Shown: positions 1 to 8,327 of the stretch, one piece after another | Layout of the letters: every line of letters starts with the position of its first letter | Position numbering within the stretch: the stretch's first letter is position 1 | Origin: an uncultured Desulfomonile sp. | GTDB lineage: Bacteria > Desulfobacterota > Desulfomonilia > Desulfomonilales > Desulfomonilaceae | Assembly: GCA_903952205.1 (NCBI GenBank) | Contig: CAJBEZ010000095.1 | Coordinates: 1 to 64,000 of the forward strand | Length of the DNA: 64,000 nucleotides | Direction of reading: 5' to 3' | Notes under the pieces: model-generated | Told to the model about the DNA's origin: nothing | Database searches by the model: none | The model's input: the letters and a program-made list of their open reading frames with translations, nothing else | Position numbers and translations under genes: made by a program

Positions 1-107
1 ACATGCTATGAGGGTATCATGGGTCTGAACCCATGTCAAGTAAATAAACCACCCGGGGCACTACATCTGAAGCAGCCAATTCAGCCCCAACCATTACAGA
101 CAGTTAG

Positions 108-764
108 GCTGATGAACCGAAAAAAAGTGTCAAAGTCGGGAAAAGGGGAAAACTCTATGCCAGTAATGTTGCTTTGCAGAATGCATGGCTAAGTTTAAAG
201 GGGATAAATTGTTCTATAGACATTTGCGGAGATTCTTTTGACAAGCTCATAAAAGTTGTTCAATCAACGATTGGTCGTGTTGATGTTTTGATCACATCAG
301 GGGGAGCGTGGACAGGGGATCGTGACCTTATTGTGAAGGTTCTTGCCAAGCTTGGTTGGAACCCTCTTTTTCACAGGGTTCGAATGGGACCGGGAAAAGC
401 GGTAGGAATGGGCCTGTTACACGGTAAACCTGTTTTTTGCCTTCCAGGAGGTCCTCCATCAAACGAAATGGCTTTTTTCATGATTGTCCTGCCCGCCACT
501 TTACGCATGGCCGGCCACCGGAAGGCGCCGTTCCCTGAACTCTTCGGCCGGCTCTCCATGGAGTTGACAGGTCAAAAGGACTGGACCCAGTTCGTGCGTT
601 GCGACGTTACGAGACAGGGCTATGAATACCTCTTGACTCCGTTGGATATGACACGACGCATCTCAGGCATGGGAAGAACCAGAGCCATAGTGAAAATTCC
701 CGAAGGAGTGGATCAAATCAAATCTGGGGCTATAGTTCCCTTCGCAGCCATGGACCTGGATTAG
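108..764 (+). pseudogene. moeA: MoeA C-terminal remnant (molybdopterin molybdenumtransferase), 5' end missing
   Basis: The frame encodes the second half of MoeA, which inserts molybdate into adenylated molybdopterin. Visible are the linker before the SN motif (LYASN), the MoCF domain core with TSGGAWTGDRD (usual form SGGVSVGxxD), the substrate loop LPGGPPSNE and the C-terminal barrel domain to the stop. Family members are about 400 residues; here the frame closes at a TAG at 105-107, and the only early start codons are internal (TTG at 174). The preceding 100 bases do not translate into recognisable MoeA in any frame. I read it as a truncated or frameshifted copy; a sequencing error near base 105 or a rearrangement at the window edge could also explain it. 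Confidence 0.7.
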
Positions 765-833
765 TTCTAGATTCAAAGAGAGGATGATCCATTTAGCGCG
801 CAGGCTTTCAGGTTTACTTGCCGAGCGATTTTA

Positions 834-1640
834 TCAGTCATCGTTGACAAAAGACCTGAACCGAACCGAAGCGCCGGCAGGCTTGGGCGCAACACGGCTT
901 TCTCTTACAGACAGGTTGAAAGCAGCTTCAGGTAATGGCCCCAATTCTTGAGACAGAAAAAACAACTGTAACAAACATTTGATAAACAGGTCGTAGTGAG
1001 CTATCCGTTTCTCGTGGTTAATATCGACAAAATCTCCGAGGGTCTTAGATCCTGAGAATATGTCATTTCTTAAGGTGTAAACGAAATAACGGCACTTCTG
1101 TATCATTTCGAAATTCTGCTTGGTCGCCGCAAATATGCCGTCCCCTGATTCCTGAGCAACCTGAATGGCACGGGACAGTTCTGACAAGTGCCTGAAAAAA
1201 CTCTCTACAGACTCTCTATGAGTCTTCGAGGTTGATACGAACAAGGAAGTCCATCGACCATTGAGATCCGAAAGTCTCGAGAGCGGAATCAGAGCGCTGT
1301 GAAGAATTGCGCTGTTCCTTTTACAGGTTTTTCTTATAAATTTTTCTAGTCTTTTTTGTCTGGCGAACTCGGAATCTGATTTTGAAGACGCTACCGCCTC
1401 ACCAGATGTCCGGGTTTCCAGTTCTATGGACCATGGAGTAAGAGTCTTCTGCCTTATAGATGTCTCCCAATCATATTGGTAGATAGTGTTGTAAATGAAA
1501 AAATTGTAAAGGAATGACGTAACCGGCATAGTGGAATAAATTCTTGATCCATCATACTCCGCGTAATGATTCATTTTAGAATTGTCACGGAATGCGTTGA
1601 AAATCTGTTCAAGGAAAGTTGTCGTTTGGTCAGTCATCAC
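834..1640 (-). CDS. Hypothetical protein coupled to a radical SAM gene, possibly HEPN-like
   Basis: A 268-residue predicted soluble protein of unknown function. Its start overlaps the stop of the upstream radical SAM gene by four bases (ATGA), so translation is probably coupled and the two products are likely partners. No signal peptide is visible. Near residues 190-230 there is an RNDIFSG stretch followed by a long hydrophobic helix, reminiscent of the R-N-x(3)-H helix pair of HEPN-type proteins, but with Ser where the catalytic His would be. That resemblance is weak and is inference only; a purely structural helical protein is equally possible. Confidence 0.75.
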   Translation of the reverse strand: MMTDQTTTFLEQIFNAFRDNSKMNHYAEYDGSRIYSTMPVTSFLYNFFIYNTIYQYDWETSIRQKTLTPWSIELETRTSGEAVASSKSDSEFARQKRLEKFIRKTCKRNSAILHSALIPLSRLSDLNGRWTSLFVSTSKTHRESVESFFRHLSELSRAIQVAQESGDGIFAATKQNFEMIQKCRYFVYTLRNDIFSGSKTLGDFVDINHEKRIAHYDLFIKCLLQLFFLSQELGPLPEAAFNLSVRESRVAPKPAGASVRFRSFVNDD

Positions 1641-2791
1641 ACAAATCTCTTCTTTATTGCCTGAATGTATTCCGGAATACCACCAGGCAGGTCTTTTTCA
1701 ATTTCTTTCTTAGCCATTTCCAGGCGGGCAAGAACACCGGGCTCGTAAAGGTCGTTGACGCTCCTGAATGCTCCCCCTCTTCTCCCCAGTTGATACATAA
1801 GCCTTTCTTCATAAGGTAAATTGAGATACTGATCAATGATTTTCAGGATTTTCTTCTTATCTTCTGGGAGCTTACCTTCAACTTCCTCAAGAAGGTTGAG
1901 GACATGATCACTGACAATCGTCGTGGTTATGTTGTGAAGCCTGTCAACAATGTCCCTGATTTCCATGACAATGTGATCTTCATCCGGAGGATTGAATTTG
2001 CCCTGCGCTTTCATTTGCTCCAGAGCGGTGTTTGTTCGTACGTAAAGTGATCTGAATCTTACGAAAGTTGGGTTGACCGCATTTATAGCTTGAGCAGTCT
2101 CGCTGGTGTGCTCCGCTGACAGTTCGATTCCTCCAATGCCTGGAATTACATAAAGAGACAGAGAAATCCCGGCGTCTACAACACGCTTGCCGCCTTCAAT
2201 CAACTGTTCTGATTTACATCCCTTATCGATCAGCTTCAGGACCCTGTCGGAACCGGACTCCATACCCACGTGGAGCCGTGATAGGCCGCATTCTTTTAGC
2301 CTAATGTATTCATCCACGGTTTTTTGTTTTAGTGTCGACGCCCTGGCATAAGATGTGACGCGTATGACCTGTGGGAAGTTTCTGCGAATATGGTTGAGGA
2401 TATCTATAAGTGATGCCGTTGAAAGCATCAACGAATTGGCGTCCTGAAGAAAGATCGTCTCACCACCTGAAGCGATCCAATATGCTACAGACCGAAATGC
2501 GTCCGGTAACACCGAGTCCTTTAACACGGAACTGATCACACGATTTGTAAACTGACCAGCATCGCCCATGGTCCACGATATCTTTTTGATCTCGTTGTAT
2601 ATGGTCGCCATTGTATCGATGTCAGTCAGGATTTCTTCAATGGGCCGCCTTGAGAATTTCTTACCCTTGTAAGTAGAACAGAAAGCGCACCTGTTCCACG
2701 GACAATTTCTTGTAACCCTTAGAAGTAGGCTCCCTGATTCACTTGGGGGTCTAATAGGACCCTGTTCAAAATCCAGTTCGCTTTTTTTCAT
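1637..2791 (-). CDS. Radical SAM protein
   Basis: A 384-residue radical SAM enzyme. Near the N-terminus it carries RNCPWNRCAFCSTYKG, a Cys-x4-Cys-x2-Cys variant of the usual Cx3Cx2C motif that binds the 4Fe-4S cluster and S-adenosylmethionine. A later segment, GLSRLHVGMESGSDRVLKLI, matches the HVGxESGS strand typical of the radical SAM/Elp3-like barrel. There is no B12-binding or TRAM domain, so it is not a MiaB- or HpnP-type enzyme. The substrate cannot be told from sequence. It ends in a four-base overlap with the next gene, an unknown that may be its partner. Confidence 0.9.
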   Translation of the reverse strand: MKKSELDFEQGPIRPPSESGSLLLRVTRNCPWNRCAFCSTYKGKKFSRRPIEEILTDIDTMATIYNEIKKISWTMGDAGQFTNRVISSVLKDSVLPDAFRSVAYWIASGGETIFLQDANSLMLSTASLIDILNHIRRNFPQVIRVTSYARASTLKQKTVDEYIRLKECGLSRLHVGMESGSDRVLKLIDKGCKSEQLIEGGKRVVDAGISLSLYVIPGIGGIELSAEHTSETAQAINAVNPTFVRFRSLYVRTNTALEQMKAQGKFNPPDEDHIVMEIRDIVDRLHNITTTIVSDHVLNLLEEVEGKLPEDKKKILKIIDQYLNLPYEERLMYQLGRRGGAFRSVNDLYEPGVLARLEMAKKEIEKDLPGGIPEYIQAIKKRFV

Positions 2792-2966
2792 GTTTGTTTG
2801 TTGTACAACACCTTACGAATCCGGAAAGCCGCTTGCGCGATTCTCCTTCCACGCCCTTTCGAACAGGAATGGTTCGATTTGTTATTGGTTATTGAAAGAG
2901 TAATTGTCAACCACTATTAGGATAATGAGGTCATCCAATTAACTAAATGGTCTTAACAGATCAATC

Positions 2967-3260
2967 CTAGCCACACGCCGCCCATTTTTCTTCTTCACCA
3001 AGTCCGTCGATGACCCCAGTTACACCGTTGTCTACTGGCTGAAGGTTCTTGAGCGCCTTTGCTAGTACTCGGCAGTTCTCACAGGGATTGTACGTTGATT
3101 GTAGACGCTTGACACCGCCCCTAGATCTTATAGCCATCTCAATCTTTAGATCCTTGATTTCGCAATATATCTTGAGACAATGACGAATAGACCATCGTCC
3201 CTTGAACACTCTGCAGAAAACCGCATGCTTATCAAGCCAGTCTTCCCTATCCCGTTTCAT
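2967..3260 (-). CDS. Small cysteine-containing hypothetical protein
   Basis: A 97-residue frame with a convincing ribosome binding site (GGGGAGG seven bases before ATG). It contains a Cys/His-rich first half (AVFCRVF, RHCLKIYC) and a CxxC in NPCENC, suggesting a metal or disulfide site. No family is recognised. A plus-strand frame overlaps it, but it lacks a ribosome binding site and shows no family signature, so the minus-strand reading is preferred. Confidence 0.55.
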   Translation of the reverse strand: MKRDREDWLDKHAVFCRVFKGRWSIRHCLKIYCEIKDLKIEMAIRSRGGVKRLQSTYNPCENCRVLAKALKNLQPVDNGVTGVIDGLGEEEKWAACG

Positions 3261-3460
3261 GGTCGCCTCCCCGGAAACCGCACTCGCGCCAGCCCCCTCC
3301 GACTCGAGGGAAAATGGTTTCTTTTAAAAACCTTTTTGAATTTAGACCATCACGAGATTTTTTTGTTCCCAGTCGTTATCGACCCTAGGCTCCTGGTAGG
3401 CTGTCACAAATCCTCATTGACTAAATCAGCTTTTCATGCTAGTTTCCCCAATAATTAGAG

Positions 3461-4861
3461 GTGCACGAGCAAGCTATGGCAACTGACCGTGCTATTTCCA
3501 TAAAATTTAATAAACCCCGCAACGGGCTGAAAACCCGTGTACTGGCTGTAGGTCTGTGTTTGCTGGTTACTGGCGCCGTGATCTACGTCTGGCCTAGTTT
3601 TGGCTCAAAAATTCCACATTCATGTGACATCAGAGAAACATCAGCGAACAAACAACCGCCTCCTTTTGGCCCTACCTGTGCCATCAATCCTGACAATTCC
3701 ACCAAAGATAAAGTCGACCCAATGCTCAACGGATCTCAGGAGGCTACCGATGTTACAGGTCCCGGCGATACCCTGATTTCCATTCTCAACGACAACCTGC
3801 TTGACGAAGCGTCTGTCCCACGGGTGGCGGAAAGCATGGCGTCCTCAATTCAGAACGCCCTCAACATCAACTTTACTCCTGACACCGCTCTTCCTCCGGG
3901 TAGACGTTACAGCATCACTATTGACAGTGAGGGCAGATTCTTAAAAGCAGTTCTTGAACTTGAGCCTGCCCACGTATTTCACGCTTCGAGAGAAGATGGC
4001 GCAATAAATTCATGGAAAGAAGAAGTGGTGCTCGACTTCAAGACGGAAGTCGCATGTTTTGAAATGAAAGGGAGCCTGTCAGAATCCATCGCAAGCGTTG
4101 GAGAAGGAATCGAACTGGCGCTCAAGTTAGCCAATGTCTTCAGGTGGGACGTTGATTTCCACTCTGAATCGGTCAAAGGGGATACTTTAAGAGTCCTTTT
4201 TGAACGTCGTTACGCTGATGACCGGCCGTCTGGTTATGGTCGCGTACTCGGGGCTGTCTATGAAGGGAAAAAGACAGGGCCTAAGACTGCGATCTATTTT
4301 AACAATGAATACTATGACGAGAAAGGCACAGAACTTAAGAAAAACTTTCTTCGATCTCCCTTGAGCGTCATTAAAGTCACATCAAGGTATGGATATCGTC
4401 TCCATCCCGTACTCAAGATCTGGCGCAAGCACAATGGTGTAGATTATGGCGCTGCGCACGGCACGCCAGTTTGGGCTGTATCAGGAGGAATTGTTACCTA
4501 CGCCGGATGGAATAACGGTTACGGAAATTATGTTTGCATAAAACATGATAACGGCTTTGAGAGTCGTTACGGACACCTTCAGAGGTTTTTTGTAAATAAA
4601 GGCCAACGGGTGAAACAACGTCAGAGAATTGGACTGGTGGGAATGACGGGTATTACAACAGGGCCCCATCTAGATTTCCAGCTATTGGTAAACAAGAAAC
4701 ACATGGACCCTCTTAAGGTTACCATGGTCAAAAGCCTCCGGTCGGTCCCTACGGCGTTGGCGCCAAGATTTTCTGCACTCGCTCAGGACAGGCTGTCCTG
4801 CATTAAGGGCAATCTTTTAGCCAAGGGATCCAATCGACTTACAAAGCTCAAGTTGGATTAG
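3461..4861 (+). CDS. M23 family (LytM-like) envelope peptidase with altered metal site
   Basis: A 466-residue membrane-anchored protein of the LytM/OapA type. A short cytoplasmic N-terminus is followed by one membrane segment (about residues 27-46), a Pro-rich linker, a GPGDTLISIL segment resembling a LysM/OapA-like domain, and the C-terminal M23 domain. The first metal motif HNGVDYG is intact (His324, Asp328) and so is RYGHL, but the terminal HxH motif is HLD (GPHLDFQ, His403-Asp405). The GTG at 3461 gives the longest frame; ATG at 3476 is an alternative, 14 bases after AGAGG. It probably acts on peptidoglycan cross-links or regulates amidases in the periplasm. Confidence 0.88.
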   Translation: MHEQAMATDRAISIKFNKPRNGLKTRVLAVGLCLLVTGAVIYVWPSFGSKIPHSCDIRETSANKQPPPFGPTCAINPDNSTKDKVDPMLNGSQEATDVTGPGDTLISILNDNLLDEASVPRVAESMASSIQNALNINFTPDTALPPGRRYSITIDSEGRFLKAVLELEPAHVFHASREDGAINSWKEEVVLDFKTEVACFEMKGSLSESIASVGEGIELALKLANVFRWDVDFHSESVKGDTLRVLFERRYADDRPSGYGRVLGAVYEGKKTGPKTAIYFNNEYYDEKGTELKKNFLRSPLSVIKVTSRYGYRLHPVLKIWRKHNGVDYGAAHGTPVWAVSGGIVTYAGWNNGYGNYVCIKHDNGFESRYGHLQRFFVNKGQRVKQRQRIGLVGMTGITTGPHLDFQLLVNKKHMDPLKVTMVKSLRSVPTALAPRFSALAQDRLSCIKGNLLAKGSNRLTKLKLD

Positions 4862-4987
4862 ATACTTCATGTTCCCTCTATGAAGAGGATTCATTCCCTC
4901 ATAATCCATAATAGCGCACCCAAATAAAAAACCAGACTTACAATATTGTGAAACAGTATAGTTTTCAGGCATATCCTGTCTGAATTC

Positions 4988-5016
4988 TTGACTGATTAAT
5001 GTCAAAGCTGTATACT
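4988..5016 (+). promoter_or_regulatory. Sigma70-type promoter of the Gln/Tyr/Pro-rich gene
   Basis: TTGACT at 4988-4993 and TATACT at 5011-5016 are separated by exactly 17 bases, a near-consensus housekeeping promoter. The expected transcript start is near 5023, giving a leader of about 30 bases with GGAGATC before the ATG at 5055. Confidence 0.75.
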
Positions 5017-5054
5017 GGACCAATCAATACAGCGTTGAACGGAGATCGCATTAA

Positions 5055-5522
5055 ATGAAAAGAGTCCTTGTTGGCCTTGTGTTTCTGGTGTCTCTCTGCG
5101 CCACATCAAATAGTTTCGCATTCCTGGACTATCTGTTTTCTGGATCTTCGAGTAGAGACGCGATAGACAATTCGGCGGTCGGCGATATACGGGCCTGGTG
5201 GTCAGGAAATCCTGCTTACCAGTTCAACCCATATTATTCTGGAACTCAGAATCCAGGCCAGGCTCCGGTACAACAGCCTCAGCAACCGGCTCAGCCTCCA
5301 CAGCCAACAATCAACTATTACCCGCCTTCACAATCCGGTTCTCAGTATGAGCAACCCCAATATCAACCTCAGTATCAACCACAGGCAATACCACAACAGC
5401 AGGCCCAATACGGTTATGGACAGCCACAGCAGCAATCGTATCAGGCTCAACCAGGGATACCACAGTATCCTCAACAGCAGATGGCTCCGCAACCTTATCA
5501 ATATCAGAACGCCCCCCAGTAG
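5055..5522 (+). CDS. Secreted Gln/Tyr/Pro-rich low-complexity protein
   Basis: A 155-residue protein with a clear Sec signal peptide (MKRVLVGLVFLVSLCATSNSFA). After a short segment containing RAWWSGNPAYQFNPYY, roughly residues 70-155 are almost entirely Gln, Pro and Tyr with imperfect repeats of the QYQPQ and YGYGQPQQQ kind. There are essentially no charged residues in this tail, a composition found in prion-like and extensible surface proteins. No catalytic domain is visible. It has its own strong promoter and a good ribosome binding site, so it is probably well expressed. Its function is unknown; an exported matrix, adhesive or cell-wall-associated role is possible. Confidence 0.8.
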   Translation: MKRVLVGLVFLVSLCATSNSFAFLDYLFSGSSSRDAIDNSAVGDIRAWWSGNPAYQFNPYYSGTQNPGQAPVQQPQQPAQPPQPTINYYPPSQSGSQYEQPQYQPQYQPQAIPQQQAQYGYGQPQQQSYQAQPGIPQYPQQQMAPQPYQYQNAPQ

Positions 5523-5589
5523 TTAAGGGAGGGCCGAGAATCGTTAGGGATTACCGTTAAGGAGCAAATTCACTGGCTTCCTGATTGTT

Positions 5590-6426
5590 TTATTCCGCAG
5601 ATGAGCCTATCGATTTGAGCCTACCGGCGGCAAGTCTTCCGTGTGTTGTATGAGGATGGTTCTTGACGATTTTTTGGAAAATGATTTTAGCGGATTTATT
5701 GTCCCCCATTTTTTCAAAAGACTGACCCTGCTTGAACTGAGCGCTGAGTTCCTTCTTGGAGCCCGGATATTCCTTGATAACCCTGTCAAACAGGAGTACC
5801 GCCTCTTCGAAACGACCCTGTTCCAATCTGGCTTCCCCTATCCAGTATACGGCATTCGGGGCAAACTGACTCTTTGGGCTTTTCTTTAGAAAATCCTCAA
5901 ATTGACTTACCGCGCTTTCAAGTGACCCATTCTTAAATGTTGAATAGGCCGCCCGGTACGCTTTTTCGTCTTGAGTCATCGGCATGTTGCGAACTTCAGT
6001 GAGTTCATCACTCTGTCCTAGAGCCGCAGTAGTAGTCGCCTGTTTTTTCGCTGTGGCGCTGTCCGGTTTTCCTGAAATATCAGAAGCCTGCGAAGGTGAA
6101 CTTGATCTGTCGCCTCCCTCGTTGCTGGGGAGGCTCTTTTGCCCATCAGTGCCCAGCTGTTTCTCGATTTGGCTCATTCTATCCTGAAGTTCTTTTATTG
6201 ATCGTTCTCCCCCTGAATATTCGAGTTTTTCGAGGGAATCACGAATTTTTCTAATTTCAGCTTCCAAATCCTGAATCTTGGAATTGGTCACAGCCGAATT
6301 TGACTCTTGCGTGATCGGAGAGTTTGCCGGTCTGACAGTCGGCAGAGTCGGACTAGAAGTCCTGGTAAGGCAACCACCGCAGATAACAGCAGAAAAGAGG
6401 ACGATGACTAGGGAAATTTGTGCCAT
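5590..6426 (-). CDS. cpoB: Cell division coordinator CpoB (YbgF), tol-pal system protein
   Basis: Last gene of the Tol-Pal cluster. From the ATG at 6426 it encodes 278 residues: a lipoprotein-type signal (lipobox ending ICGGC), a coiled-coil trimerisation segment (IQDLEAEIRKIRDSLEKLE), a Ser-rich linker and C-terminal TPR repeats starting at AYRAAYSTFKNGSLESA. The frame is open 13 codons further up, but the internal ATG places the signal sequence correctly and is preceded by GGGAA. CpoB couples Tol energy to peptidoglycan synthesis at the septum. E. coli CpoB is not a lipoprotein, so the lipobox is a difference. Confidence 0.9.
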   Translation of the reverse strand: MAQISLVIVLFSAVICGGCLTRTSSPTLPTVRPANSPITQESNSAVTNSKIQDLEAEIRKIRDSLEKLEYSGGERSIKELQDRMSQIEKQLGTDGQKSLPSNEGGDRSSSPSQASDISGKPDSATAKKQATTTAALGQSDELTEVRNMPMTQDEKAYRAAYSTFKNGSLESAVSQFEDFLKKSPKSQFAPNAVYWIGEARLEQGRFEEAVLLFDRVIKEYPGSKKELSAQFKQGQSFEKMGDNKSAKIIFQKIVKNHPHTTHGRLAAGRLKSIGSSAE

Positions 6427-6476
6427 TCTATTCCCGATTCTTGCCCGTGCGGGTATTTCAATCATTTATCGTTCTA

Positions 6477-6977
6477 TCATTTTGAAACCCGCAAGTATGA
6501 TCGCCTGTTCTTTGCCCAGGCCTCTTCATTATGATTCGGGTCAACCGGCAACTCTGAACCAAAAGATACGGTGTTCATCCTGCTAGAGGGAATTCCTAAC
6601 GCAGCAAGACGCTCCGCAACCGAACCGGCCCGGCGTTCACCAAGAGCCAGGTTATATTCCGCTGTTCCCCGTTCGTCACAATGACCTTCGACCACGACTA
6701 TAAGGTTCGGATATCGCTTGAGAACTTCAGCGTTGTAGTCTATGGATGTCTGAGCTTCCGGGCTGAGAGAATAGTTGTCAAAATCAAAGTATACCGTTTT
6801 TAGACTGGATTGAACGCCTTGAAGCTCCCCTTCAGCTATGGACCCAGGTCCACCCATTCCCAGACCAGGAGAGATCATCCCATCAGGTTTGACTATTTTC
6901 CTGGCGCACCCTCCAGCGAGAATGATTATGAAAATCAGGGCCGTGAAATATATTATCAGGTGGCGGTTATACATCAA
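6477..6977 (-). CDS. pal: Peptidoglycan-associated lipoprotein Pal
   Basis: A 166-residue outer-membrane lipoprotein with lipobox ILAGGC and a C-terminal OmpA-like domain. The peptidoglycan-binding signature is complete: VYFDFDNYSLSPEA, VEGHCDERGTAEYNLALG and the NRRSYL terminus. It binds diaminopimelate-containing peptidoglycan and TolB. It lies between tolB and cpoB in the canonical order. The length is typical. Confidence 0.97.
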   Translation of the reverse strand: MMYNRHLIIYFTALIFIIILAGGCARKIVKPDGMISPGLGMGGPGSIAEGELQGVQSSLKTVYFDFDNYSLSPEAQTSIDYNAEVLKRYPNLIVVVEGHCDERGTAEYNLALGERRAGSVAERLAALGIPSSRMNTVSFGSELPVDPNHNEEAWAKNRRSYLRVSK

Positions 6978-7004
6978 TCCTTCTCTCCTTCCTCCAAGGC
7001 CAAT

Positions 7005-8327
7005 TCATTTCAGCCTCGGAGACCATGCCGGGCTACGTCCGGGGATAGGCGAAACAGGGGCTTGAACCGTGCCCTTGGCATCCATGACAAATATGCGTTT
7101 AGTCCCATCCCTGTTGGAACAAAATGTGATCATGCGTCCATCCGGTGACCATGATGGATTCTGGTTTGAACCCTTGCTTGTAAGAATCTTGAATTCGCTT
7201 CCATCAGGCTTTATCACACAGACCTGGAATCGACCGTCCACTTTTGCTGTAAAAGCTATTAAATCTCCCCTCGGTGACCAACGAGGGTCGGTATTATACG
7301 AGGTCGTCAATGTTATACGCCGGGGCGCTCCTCCAGTAGCTGGAACCGTATATATCTGCGGGGAACCGGCCTGGTCGGAAACATAAGCTAAATAAGTCCC
7401 ATCTGGCGACCATGCAGGTGAAATATCATTTCCCAATCCATTAGTCAATTGTTTTATTATGTTTCCATCAGTACTTATAATAAATATCTTAGGTATAGCT
7501 TTAACACTTAAGGCCAGTGCAATACTCGCCCCGTCGGGGGAAAAACGTCCGGCTGCGTTTAATCCCTTCCGGTTTGATACCGGAATTACTCTTTGGCCGT
7601 CAACGCTCACGTACCATAGATCCGGATTTCTATTAATGTATGAAGTGAAGATAAGACCTTTTCCATCCGGAGCCCAATCTGGAAAAAGATTAATTGTTCC
7701 AGTGGCGGTCAATTGACGAACATTGTAGCCATCGTAATCCATGGAAAATATTTCTCTGGTTTTTGCATCGTCTACAAAGGCTATTCTCGTGGTGAAACTC
7801 CCCGGCAAATTGGTGAGTTTCTCCAGAATTCGATCGTCAAACATGTGCATGATGTAGCGATGATCTGACAAAGAACCGGTGAATCTCTTTCCAAGGTCTA
7901 GTCTTTGCAAACTGATATCGTATAGCCTACATTCAACCGAGAGTTCTGAGCCATTGACGTGGAAGGACCCCACTACTAGGGCCTGGGCCCCGCTTGAAGA
8001 AAGGCTATTTAGATCAGGATCACCATTTTTGGTGAGCGGCAGGGGTTGTGGAGCTTCAATTACATCGAAAAGACCGCATAAAGTGAGGTCTGTCCTAATT
8101 ATTGAAGCCAAATCTGAACCACTTAATGACCCGGGTTGATTGCTTGTAAAATGGCCGACCATTATTGGCATTTTCCCTAGGTTAGGGTTGTCTACGTCGA
8201 TTAAAAGTTTTGCGGATGAAGAATCGCAGATAAGACAGATTGCCAGGATTGCCCAAAGCAGAAATCCGCCTGCCTTGATGAACCACTTCCACTCTACGAC
8301 ATGGCTGTAATGAGGATAAGCGCTCAC
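7005..8327 (-). CDS. tolB: Tol-Pal system beta-propeller protein TolB
   Basis: A 440-residue periplasmic protein with a hydrophobic export segment, an N-terminal alpha/beta domain and a C-terminal beta-propeller. Propeller blades are seen as repeated FSPDGxxI, WAPDGKG, WSPDGTYLAYVSD and WSPRGDLIAF motifs (WD40-like PD40 repeats). TolB links inner-membrane TolA to Pal. Its ATG overlaps the tolA stop by four bases, implying translational coupling. Confidence 0.97.
   Translation of the reverse strand: MSAYPHYSHVVEWKWFIKAGGFLLWAILAICLICDSSSAKLLIDVDNPNLGKMPIMVGHFTSNQPGSLSGSDLASIIRTDLTLCGLFDVIEAPQPLPLTKNGDPDLNSLSSSGAQALVVGSFHVNGSELSVECRLYDISLQRLDLGKRFTGSLSDHRYIMHMFDDRILEKLTNLPGSFTTRIAFVDDAKTREIFSMDYDGYNVRQLTATGTINLFPDWAPDGKGLIFTSYINRNPDLWYVSVDGQRVIPVSNRKGLNAAGRFSPDGASIALALSVKAIPKIFIISTDGNIIKQLTNGLGNDISPAWSPDGTYLAYVSDQAGSPQIYTVPATGGAPRRITLTTSYNTDPRWSPRGDLIAFTAKVDGRFQVCVIKPDGSEFKILTSKGSNQNPSWSPDGRMITFCSNRDGTKRIFVMDAKGTVQAPVSPIPGRSPAWSPRLK

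Noticed and set aside
1-190. Open plus-strand frame covering the first 63 codons as a possible moeA N-terminal half
   Set aside because: Its translation (KQPIQPQPLQ and so on) does not resemble MoeA and it is in a different frame from the remnant.
3180-3458. 92-codon plus-strand frame overlapping the small Cys protein
   Set aside because: No ribosome binding site and no recognisable signature; the minus-strand gene has a strong one.
5265-5520. Repeated CAG/CAA-rich tract as a possible CRISPR or minisatellite array
   Set aside because: Repeats are imperfect and follow codon phase of a Gln/Tyr/Pro-rich protein; there are no spacers.
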